Assembly: GCA_016206365.1 (NCBI GenBank)
Contig: JACQRR010000021.1
Location: 1 to 14,501, forward strand
DNA: 14,501 bases
Direction: 5' to 3'
Source of the DNA: Candidatus Roizmanbacteria bacterium
GTDB taxonomy: Bacteria > Patescibacteriota > Microgenomatia > UBA1406 > GWC2-37-13
Shown here in pieces: positions 5,735 through 10,685 of the stretch (the first letter of the stretch is position 1; every line of letters begins with the position of its first letter). Under the pieces are notes generated by a model. The model was given only the letters and a program-made list of their open reading frames with translations. It had not been told where the DNA came from and did no database searches. The translations under genes were made by a program, and so were the position numbers.

Positions 5735-5996
5735 TTACGGGGCCGGGAGTTGAACCACGGTCTAGGAGATTATGCAACTGTAATCTCCAATTACTTGGAG
5801 TGTCGGACTGTGTCATCACCCCGACTGAGTCGGGGGTTGGCGTTCAGTCTCTACAGGTTCCCGACGTCACGTCGGGATTCCCGCGGCGTTGTCCCGATTA
5901 AATCGGGAGTTCGCCGTTATAAGCCAATTATCAAATGGAATTACTTTCAAATGAGCCCATATTTGAGCCTCCTGTGCAACCGTACACTACCCCGTA
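5735..5996 (-). tRNA. tRNA with CAU anticodon (Met or Ile2), split by a group I intron
   Basis: Exons are 5996-5966 and 5774-5735. The acceptor stem TACGGGG/CCCCGTA pairs over 7 bp, the D-stem GTGT/GCAC over 4, and the anticodon stem GGAGG/TCTCC over 5 with one G-U. The joined loop is CTCATAA, the standard CAU loop; the T-loop is TTCAACT; the discriminator is A; no CCA is encoded. U1-A72 is paired and there are no GGG/CCC pairs in the anticodon stem, so it is not an initiator. Elongator Met and lysidine-type Ile cannot be told apart by eye. Odd points: the D-loop has only 6 nt (ACGGTT) and the T-stem CCG(T)GG/CCCGG carries one bulged T. Confidence 0.88.
5775..5965 (-). ncRNA. Compact 191-nt group I intron between U33 and C34 of tRNA(CAU)
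   Basis: A self-splicing intron without an ORF. Intron-internal numbering: exon GGCU ending in U33 pairs with GGCU at 9-12, with the required U-G at the splice site (P1). UAUG at 5-8 pairs with CAUA of the 3' exon (P10), directly continuing P1. P3 UUGGC 39-43/125-129; P4 CGGCG 50-54/78-82; P5 58-64/68-74; P6 89-96/100-107; P7 GACUG 117-121 with CAGUC 156-160; P8 CCCCGAC 131-137/141-147; P9 CUCCAA 166-171/176-181 closed by a GUAA tetraloop. The last base is G, as needed. The core wording (GUAGAGACUG ... GAUGACACAGUCC) is the classic group I P7 region. Its size is close to the smallest known tRNA introns, such as the roughly 205-nt Azoarcus one. Confidence 0.93.
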
Positions 5997-6013
5997 TTTA
6001 AAGGTGCATAAAT

Positions 6014-6019
6014 ATTATA
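6014..6019 (-). promoter_or_regulatory. -10 box of the tRNA gene
   Basis: TATAAT on the minus strand, giving a predicted start about 10 nt before the tRNA 5' end at 5996. No strong -35 match was found. The same 35-bp gap must also hold the promoter of the divergent small ORF. Confidence 0.6.
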
Positions 6020-6029
6020 CTATAAAATC

Positions 6030-6194
6030 ATGAAGTTCTGGCGTAAAAAGCTACTTTCTTTCAGAAAGTACTCAGTTTTTAATCTCGTATCAGCGGCGCT
6101 ATTAAACGTGTCGTTCTTAATTTATCTTTTCAAGGCAAAAATATTTTTGGATCCGGATTTTAGCTGGAGTTTGCGCCTGGGGAAGTCATTCTAG
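6030..6194 (+). CDS. Small hydrophobic protein (54 aa), unknown
   Basis: 54 codons with a complete start and stop. The sequence begins MKFWRKKLLSF (strongly basic), has one likely membrane helix (about 15-34, through SAALLNVSFLIYLF) and ends DPDFSWSLRLGKSF. The positive-inside rule places the N-terminus in the cytoplasm. I do not recognise a family. A TATACT box (6016-6021) ends 8 nt before the ATG, close to the spacing seen at the leaderless genes in this window, and the ORF is divergent from the tRNA. The composition looks like a real membrane peptide, but its size makes chance possible. Confidence 0.5.
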   Translation: MKFWRKKLLSFRKYSVFNLVSAALLNVSFLIYLFKAKIFLDPDFSWSLRLGKSF

Positions 6195-6273
6195 ATTACT
6201 TCTAAATTCATAAAAGAGCTTAAAAAAATAATTTTCGTGAGGTTTATTAAGACCAGGTGGCAATAATTTATTC

Positions 6274-6606
6274 TCAAAAAAACACTTCCCACCACTGAAG
6301 ATAATTGGGTAGGGGAGTGGGAGTAATGATTGCCGGAGTTGGTGAAGGCTGCTTTAAGATAATCGCAACCTCATCCGGCTTTAGCAAGTTGAGCTTATTC
6401 CGTATGGTTTTCTCGATTTCATTCGGATCGCTTTTTTTTAAAAGCTGGGTTTTAAATTCTATATTTCTTTTCTTTTCTTTTTCATAATTTTTCTTAAAAT
6501 CTTCATAAAATGCAACTTTTTTTCCATAATCCAGAAGATTCTTGGTTAAGGAGGAAAAAAAGAAAAAAAGAAGGAGAGCAAAGACGGCTTTTTTAACTAA
6601 TTTCAT
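6274..6606 (-). CDS. FtsB/DivIC-like septum formation protein
   Basis: A 110-residue bitopic membrane protein. A basic N-terminus (MKLVKKA) precedes one transmembrane helix (about 7-20), then a Lys/Glu-rich coiled coil (about 27-60), the short motif IRNKLNLLKPDEVAIIL, and a Pro/Thr-rich tail ending WWEVFF. This is the order seen in FtsB/DivIC proteins, which link the FtsQ and FtsL homologues at the division site. The frame is open to 6630, but a TGTTATACT extended -10 box (TATACT 6618-6613) lies inside the extension and ends 6 nt before the ATG at 6606; the extra residues MLECYTLD are therefore promoter DNA. It follows the remnant of a yqeY-like gene on the same strand. Confidence 0.82.
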   Translation of the reverse strand: MKLVKKAVFALLLFFFFSSLTKNLLDYGKKVAFYEDFKKNYEKEKKRNIEFKTQLLKKSDPNEIEKTIRNKLNLLKPDEVAIILKQPSPTPAIITPTPLPNYLQWWEVFF

Positions 6607-6612
6607 ATCTAA

Positions 6613-6621
6613 AGTATAACA
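6613..6621 (-). promoter_or_regulatory. Extended -10 box for leaderless ftsB-like mRNA
   Basis: TGT-TATACT on the minus strand, ending 6 nt before the ATG at 6606. Confidence 0.65.
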
Positions 6622-6623
6622 TT

Positions 6624-6832
6624 CTAGCAATTTTTAGCAGCCTCAATCGATTCGTTTAGCTCTTTTGTTATTTTTCTTAGAACTAAGATTGTTTCTCCAT
6701 CATTTAGATTAGTTTTTTTTCAATGTCTTTGTTTTTGATTTGTGCTAAAATATATCGTAAGATTGATAGTTTTTCTTGGTTGCGATTTTTGAGAGCAAAG
6801 ATTTGATCGTCTATGATTTTTTGCCTTACAAT
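6624..6832 (-). pseudogene. yqeY-like (GatB/YqeY domain) gene remnant with AUU start and frameshift
   Basis: Translating from ATT at 6832 gives [I]VRQKIIDDQIFALKNR, then LSILRYILAQIKNKDIEKK, which lines up residue by residue with the usual YqeY N-terminus, with the AUU falling at position 1. The frame ends at TAA (6706-6704) just after a run of eight A. Reading one base back, the next frame continues as DGETILVLRKITKELNESIEAAKNC to TAG (6626-6624), the next part of the YqeY helix bundle. YqeY proteins are normally about 150 aa, so the C-terminal tRNA-binding-like half is missing. Start-codon change, frameshift and truncation together point to a pseudogene, although AUU starts and A-run slippage do occur in working genes. 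Confidence 0.72.
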
Positions 6833-6838
6833 TTCTTG

Positions 6839-6847
6839 ATTATATCA
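6839..6847 (-). promoter_or_regulatory. Extended -10 box before the yqeY-like remnant
   Basis: TGA-TATAAT (TATAAT at 6844-6839) ends exactly 6 nt before the ATT at 6832, the same geometry as the other leaderless genes here. This supports ATT being the former or present start codon. Confidence 0.65.
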
Positions 6848-6869
6848 CGCTTAGTGATTAGACCAACCT

Positions 6870-7271
6870 ATGACTAAAAAAAATAGCAAAGACGTAATCG
6901 AAATTTTCAGCAATTTAAAAAAAGCCCTAGGAGCTAAACCACCGATTGAAAAGATGTATGACGAGATTCGTATGATGCGGTTTAAGATCAAACCCATCTC
7001 TGGCAATATATCCTTATTACAGTTTAAGAATCAACGATTAATCGAGACGTTGTGGAGTTTAGGAAAACTCGATGAAGTTTTTCAGAGAGAATATAGAAAG
7101 TTATCAGTAGATCAGAAAGAAGTGTTTTTCCGCCTTTTTGACAGTCTCTATCAACAGTTTCAAGATCAACTCAATAAAACAGACATCAATCCAGAAGTGA
7201 AGTCAAATCTACCACAAGTTCTTGAGATGGAGATTTTTAAGGAAATATCTACAAAGAAAAAAGTAAACTGA
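6870..7271 (+). CDS. Hypothetical protein, mostly helical
   Basis: A 133-residue soluble protein rich in Lys, Glu, Gln and Phe, with no signal peptide or membrane helix. Helical segments are likely at about 7-20, 25-38, 52-78 and 80-107 (the last includes VFFRLFDSLYQQFQDQLNK). I see no catalytic motif and do not recognise a family. The next gene begins 3 bp after its stop, so the two are probably translated together; a partner or accessory role for the exonuclease-like protein is inference. Start at 6870 is the first ATG after the divergent -10 region; there is no Shine-Dalgarno and no clear promoter. Confidence 0.7.
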   Translation: MTKKNSKDVIEIFSNLKKALGAKPPIEKMYDEIRMMRFKIKPISGNISLLQFKNQRLIETLWSLGKLDEVFQREYRKLSVDQKEVFFRLFDSLYQQFQDQLNKTDINPEVKSNLPQVLEMEIFKEISTKKKVN

Positions 7272-7274
7272 CAT

Positions 7275-7853
7275 ATGAAGAAGTTTCCCGTCATTCTCGA
7301 TATAGAAACAAAGTATAGCTTTCGTCAGTACGCTGATCCTAAAAAATTAGGAATAACAGTCGTTGGCTTATACGATTATCGCGATCAGAAGGCGAAAGTA
7401 TTTGTAGAAAAAGAATTACCCAAACTCTATTCGTTCCTAGAAGCCAGTTCTTATATCATCGGTTTCAACGTAAGAAGTTTTGATTTACAAGTATTGCAGG
7501 GATATTATCCGGGTAGGATTCATCATTTTTCTATATTTGACATTCTGGATGATATTAGAATAAAGATCGGTAGAAGACTTTCTTTAAACGATCTCATATT
7601 TGCTACGCTAGGGAAAAAAAAGACAGGGCATGGATTGCTTGCGATAGAACTCTATAAAGAGGGAAAGTGGGAAGATCTAAAGAAATATTGCTTGGATGAC
7701 GTAATGTTGACAAAAGAATTGTTCGAGTTTGGGGTAGAAAAAGGCGAGGTTATGTATCTTAACGAAAAAGGAAAAGTCTCAATAAAAGTTGATTGGAAAA
7801 AATATTTAAAAGATCCAGGAAAGAGCGAGTCACATTTAACTCTTCCATTTTAA
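7275..7853 (+). CDS. DEDDy-type 3'-5' exonuclease-like protein (RNase H fold)
   Basis: 192 residues. The three exonuclease motifs are present in order: Exo I DIET with D9 and E11; Exo II GFNVRSFD with N65 and D70; Exo III YCLDDV with Y138 and D142 (Y-x3-D, the DEDDy type). Together these give the four metal-binding acids and the Tyr needed for hydrolysis. The protein resembles the YprB-like/RNase H-like exonuclease group found alone or fused to helicases. The likely substrate is a DNA or RNA 3' end. It follows an unknown gene by 3 bp. Its stop codon overlaps the convergent stop of the DUF6799-type gene by 3 nt. Confidence 0.83.
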   Translation: MKKFPVILDIETKYSFRQYADPKKLGITVVGLYDYRDQKAKVFVEKELPKLYSFLEASSYIIGFNVRSFDLQVLQGYYPGRIHHFSIFDILDDIRIKIGRRLSLNDLIFATLGKKKTGHGLLAIELYKEGKWEDLKKYCLDDVMLTKELFEFGVEKGEVMYLNEKGKVSIKVDWKKYLKDPGKSESHLTLPF

Positions 7854-8230
7854 GGAAGTATCATTCCTTCCATGTTCATTCTCTGTCCTTCTTTGAGTTT
7901 ATCTTTTGTGCCGTCGGGCTTAACTATGGTTCCATCCATCATGACTTTCATTCCATTTGGTAGCATCGTATCCTCCCCCATCATCAGTAAAAAGCCATCT
8001 TTTTCCAGCATCATCCTTCCATCTTGCATCATCACCTCTTTTGACATTTGATCTTCAGTTATTAACTCCTCTTTAATCTGCATCAGCCCTTCAGATACCA
8101 TTTTGTTGAGTTCTTGCGTTTTACGGTATAAGAAATATTCGCCAAAAGCCAGAAGTAAAAATGCAACTACAACTATTACTGTCAATAAAAATGTATGTTT
8201 ACGAATATAACTGACGACGTCTTTTTCCAT
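7850..8230 (-). CDS. Met-rich membrane-anchored DUF6799-like protein
   Basis: 126 residues with one transmembrane helix (about 14-34, LLTVIVVVAFLLLAFGEYFL) and an external tail made of short Met/Gly/Asp units: QDGRMML, KDGFLLMM, PNGMKVMMDGTIVKPDGT, LKEGQRMNMEG. This pattern fits the DUF6799 repeat family as I know it; its function is not established. Seventeen of 126 residues are Met, clustered outside the membrane, which could suit copper binding, but that is inference. This is the only gene in the window with a textbook Shine-Dalgarno (AAAGGAGG, 5-7 nt before the ATG), so anti-SD recognition clearly still works in this organism. It is divergent from the CIRCE promoter. Confidence 0.75.
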   Translation of the reverse strand: MEKDVVSYIRKHTFLLTVIVVVAFLLLAFGEYFLYRKTQELNKMVSEGLMQIKEELITEDQMSKEVMMQDGRMMLEKDGFLLMMGEDTMLPNGMKVMMDGTIVKPDGTKDKLKEGQRMNMEGMILP

Positions 8231-8252
8231 ACAATCACCTCCTTTAATTTTT

Positions 8253-8281
8253 ATCCTACAGATTTAAAAATAAGAAGTCAA
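8253..8281 (-). promoter_or_regulatory. Promoter of the Met-rich membrane protein
   Basis: Minus strand: -35 TTGACT (8281-8276), 17-bp spacer, -10 TAGGAT (8258-8253), then a strong Shine-Dalgarno AAAGGAGG (8245-8238) before the ATG at 8230. Confidence 0.75.
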
Positions 8282-8287
8282 TTCCCC

Positions 8288-8317
8288 TTGACAAATTAGC
8301 ACTTGATATGTTAAACT
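8288..8317 (+). promoter_or_regulatory. Plus-strand promoter overlapped by a CIRCE operator
   Basis: Perfect -35 TTGACA (8288-8293), 18-bp spacer, -10 TAAACT (8312-8317). The predicted start is near 8324, where an ATG opens a 14-codon ORF (MGTMSKAV..., stop at 8366-8368). No full gene follows on this strand. Confidence 0.6.
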
Positions 8318-8322
8318 GCTAA
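8296..8322. promoter_or_regulatory. CIRCE-like operator (HrcA binding site), orphan
   Basis: TTAGCACTT, 9-bp spacer, AACTGCTAA. The consensus CIRCE is TTAGCACTC-N9-GAGTGCTAA; 15 of the 18 arm bases match and the spacer length is exact. It overlaps the spacer and -10 of a TTGACA promoter, the usual place for HrcA repression of heat-shock operons, but no chaperone gene is downstream. Confidence 0.75.
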
Positions 8323-8364
8323 TATGGGGACGATGAGTAAGGCTGTGCAATTTATTATCTCTCC

Positions 8365-9120
8365 TTAAATTTTACTTAGAATGAATTTAATAAACATGAT
8401 TGTTTCATTCTGTACATTCACTTCTGTTCCGTATTTCCAATTTTCAGCTGTTTCTATGAGATTTCTCCAATCATTAAACTCATTTTTTACCCAGGAAGCA
8501 GAAACTTTTTTAGAAGTAACCAAATCGTTTTTTATTGTATATAAGATACGGCAGAGATTTAAAACAATGTAAGCTTGGTGATGACTTTCTTCAAGCCAAG
8601 TTTGGTCGTTAATTTTTGGCTTCCACTCTTTATGCAAATCCCTGATGCAGGCTTTTTTAACATCTTCGATATTAATGGGTTCGACTAAATTTTTAAAATC
8701 AGGGCCCATAAACGTGATGCCGTGTTTATAAAGCAAATAATTATTTATCAACCACTCATTACCATACTGTGCTTTTGGATAGAATTTTCCTGAGCCGAAA
8801 TATGGTCGAGGCTTTGTTGGCGGAAGAATATTTTTAAAAAAGTCGATTGGCGTATAAGAACTCTCATGACGTTTTGCCCATTTTGGATATTTTTTTCCTA
8901 AATCGACATGGAATTTTTTTAGCAATTTAATTTTGCCTTTTGCAAGAGGATATTTTACAACCACCAAGAGGTCTATATCACTTCTGTCCGGATTAAAATC
9001 TCCGTAAGTCAATGAACCAAAAAGATAAATCCCAATCACCTCATCTCCAAGAACTTTTCCTACGTTTTTGGAAAAATCAGCGATAAATCTGTTTACGATT
9101 TCATAATTAGTAAGCTTCAT
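8365..9120 (-). CDS. AadA-like nucleotidyltransferase (aminoglycoside adenylyltransferase family)
   Basis: 251 residues. The N-terminal nucleotidyltransferase domain has GSLTYGDF (35-42) and DID (48-50), the GS-x(n)-DxD motif that binds metal and ATP. The C-terminal helical half, with the segment LNLCRILYTIKNDLVTSKKVSASWV, matches the DUF4111 part of AadA/ANT(3'')- and ANT(9)-type enzymes, which adenylylate streptomycin or spectinomycin. Length and domain order fit the family. Whether the substrate is an antibiotic here is unknown; uncharacterised relatives are common in environmental genomes. A TGATATAAT box ends 6 nt before the ATG, so the mRNA should be leaderless. Its 3' end meets the orphan CIRCE promoter head-on. 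Confidence 0.85.
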   Translation of the reverse strand: MKLTNYEIVNRFIADFSKNVGKVLGDEVIGIYLFGSLTYGDFNPDRSDIDLLVVVKYPLAKGKIKLLKKFHVDLGKKYPKWAKRHESSYTPIDFFKNILPPTKPRPYFGSGKFYPKAQYGNEWLINNYLLYKHGITFMGPDFKNLVEPINIEDVKKACIRDLHKEWKPKINDQTWLEESHHQAYIVLNLCRILYTIKNDLVTSKKVSASWVKNEFNDWRNLIETAENWKYGTEVNVQNETIMFIKFILSKI

Positions 9121-9126
9121 GAAGAA

Positions 9127-9135
9127 ATTATATCA
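9127..9135 (-). promoter_or_regulatory. Extended -10 box for leaderless nucleotidyltransferase mRNA
   Basis: TGA-TATAAT on the minus strand (TATAAT at 9132-9127), ending 6 nt before the ATG at 9120. Confidence 0.7.
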
Positions 9136-9175
9136 ATAACGTTTATTAACATAACAATTGTATAAAATGAAATTA

Positions 9176-9901
9176 ATGCGTAAATTTTTAATTATTGGGG
9201 TAATATTGATTGTCATCTTGATAGTTGCTATGAGAGTAGGCAGGTACAAAGACGAGCGCTCAAATCTAGGGCGAGAGAGTTCGCAAGGATTAAATGCAGA
9301 AAAATCACTGACACCTTGTCCAAATCCACTCATTCTCAATACTCCTGTCGACATCAACCTTGCCACCTCTATTCTTTATCCTGGACAGGTGCGCGGCGGC
9401 GATTACAAACCGCACGGAGGATTTCGTTTTGATTCGGCAAATAATAATGATATTGAAGTTAAAGCTCCCATGGACGCGTCACTGCAAAGTGCCAGCCGCT
9501 ATATCGAGCAAGGCGAGGTACAGTATTTATTTGATTTTATGACCTCTTGCGGAGTGAGTTTCCGTTTTGACCATCTTTTAGATCTTTCTCCGAAGTTTGC
9601 CGAAGCGGTTGAAAAGTTGCCCCAAGCCAAAGTCGACGATTCGCGCACTTCCAATGTAAACCCGGAGGTGAAGGTAAAAAAAGGCGAGGTTATTGCAACT
9701 GCGGTCGGACTTCGAAATAACAAAAATGTTTTTGTCGATTTTGGTGTGTATGACAGGAAAGGCCTAAATGCGTTCAAAGATCCCAGACAAAGTGCGCTCT
9801 GCTGGTTTGACTTGCTTCCGCCAGAAGACGCAGCCAGAGTCAAAAGCCTCCCTCCCGCAGATTCAGTCAGCGGCTCCCAAAGCGACCTTTGTAAACTTTA
9901 A
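9176..9901 (+). CDS. Membrane-anchored M23/LytM-like protein, probably inactive
   Basis: 241 residues from the ATG at 9176, with an N-terminal anchor (MRKF then about 16 hydrophobic residues) and an external domain. YPGQVRGGDYKPHGGFRFD (68-86) resembles the first metal-binding motif of M23 peptidases (H-x(n)-D, here H80 and D86), KAPMDASL the next strand, FDHL (131-134) the usual YxHL, and VKKGEVIATAV the 'G-x-x-I' turn. The last motif HxHFE is replaced by VFVDFGV (185-191), with both His lost, so peptidase activity is unlikely. Degenerate LytM domains often regulate amidases or bind the wall. Start choice: a TATAAA at 9161-9166 abuts the upstream in-frame ATG at 9167, making 9176 more likely, but 9167 is possible. 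Confidence 0.66.
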   Translation: MRKFLIIGVILIVILIVAMRVGRYKDERSNLGRESSQGLNAEKSLTPCPNPLILNTPVDINLATSILYPGQVRGGDYKPHGGFRFDSANNNDIEVKAPMDASLQSASRYIEQGEVQYLFDFMTSCGVSFRFDHLLDLSPKFAEAVEKLPQAKVDDSRTSNVNPEVKVKKGEVIATAVGLRNNKNVFVDFGVYDRKGLNAFKDPRQSALCWFDLLPPEDAARVKSLPPADSVSGSQSDLCKL

Positions 9902-9918
9902 ACGAAATTCCGAAGGTT

Positions 9919-10671
9919 TTAAATTTGGGATGCAATATTCCATTGTTTATCAAATATATCAATAATATGTTTTATTACCTCTTCATCTGTGATAGATGAA
10001 ATCATCGCTGGTTTAATACCTAATCTATTTAAAGACGGCCCTAAATGCCATACCTCCTTGTTATCAAGAATAATGTATCGATCATGAAAGTAACTAGTTA
10101 TTCTTACTTCGAATTGCACCCCACCCCATTGCTTTATAAATTTTTCTAGCACTATCCTAAAGCTGTTTGCGTTTGGTATCAATTTCATTGAAATTATTTT
10201 TACGTTGACTTTTGTATTAATATCAAGGAAAAAATCTAAAGAATTTGACTCGATATAGTTATCTATTAACTTCAAATCTGTTACTGCTTTTGAAACTATG
10301 TCAGAAATAGTTTTATATGCCGAGAATGTCTTATTATCATCAATAAAGAATTCTTTCTTGAATTGCTCTAACTCTTGACGAGAATCAAGAATTTCTTGAC
10401 GAATAACGGCATCTAAAAATGATTTTAACATTACTAGCGAGGGAATAATTTGATTAAAGGAAACTTCCTCTCCTTTTGGTATAGCTAAAAACTCTAACTG
10501 ATATTGAATATATCTTAAAAAAATAGGCGTAAGTAAGTCACGATACTTTCTGTAAGAATGAGAAAACCCAGTTAGTCGACTACCTTGATTTTTGTCTTTT
10601 AAAGCAGTTGAACATAAATTTCTGACGCCTTCTGCTATCCTGATTATTTTATCTAAATCGTCTTTATTCAT
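9919..10671 (-). CDS. PLD-like (HxR...D motif) protein, second gene of a two-gene operon
   Basis: 250 residues, soluble. The N-terminal 130 residues are helical and unrecognised. The C-terminal part resembles one phospholipase D-like half: LKLIDNYIES, a strand/helix region (KVNVKIISMK), then FHDRYIILD with H196, R198 and D203, followed by WHLGPSLN with G211 and S213. This H-x-R/K-x4-D plus G-x-S pattern is the PLD catalytic signature with Arg in place of Lys; similar HDR-type domains occur in bacterial proteins of unknown or effector-like role. A single motif means a dimer would be needed for a full site. The start is 14 bp after the upstream gene's stop, so the two are probably one operon. 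Specific function unknown. Confidence 0.66.
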   Translation of the reverse strand: MNKDDLDKIIRIAEGVRNLCSTALKDKNQGSRLTGFSHSYRKYRDLLTPIFLRYIQYQLEFLAIPKGEEVSFNQIIPSLVMLKSFLDAVIRQEILDSRQELEQFKKEFFIDDNKTFSAYKTISDIVSKAVTDLKLIDNYIESNSLDFFLDINTKVNVKIISMKLIPNANSFRIVLEKFIKQWGGVQFEVRITSYFHDRYIILDNKEVWHLGPSLNRLGIKPAMISSITDEEVIKHIIDIFDKQWNIASQI

Positions 10672-10685
10672 AAAATTGTGTAACC

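Noticed and set aside
5735..5996. tmRNA (ssrA) as an explanation of the split tRNA-like ends
   Set aside because: The 5' part has a complete D-arm and the ends of the insert pair as P1/P10 and P3-P9 of a group I intron; there is no tag ORF ending in an AA-type tail.
5732..6001. Open reading frame of 89 codons on the plus strand
   Set aside because: It runs antisense across the tRNA exons and group I intron; the translation is low-complexity and Arg-rich, and the RNA structure explains the sequence.
6704..6832. Programmed frameshift in an intact yqeY gene
   Set aside because: Not adopted as the annotation, because the start codon is also altered and the C-terminal half of the protein is missing; pseudogene is simpler.
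8324..8368. 14-codon ORF with MSKAV after the CIRCE promoter as a dnaK fragment
   Set aside because: Five residues are too few to establish homology; kept only as a hint within the orphan CIRCE finding.
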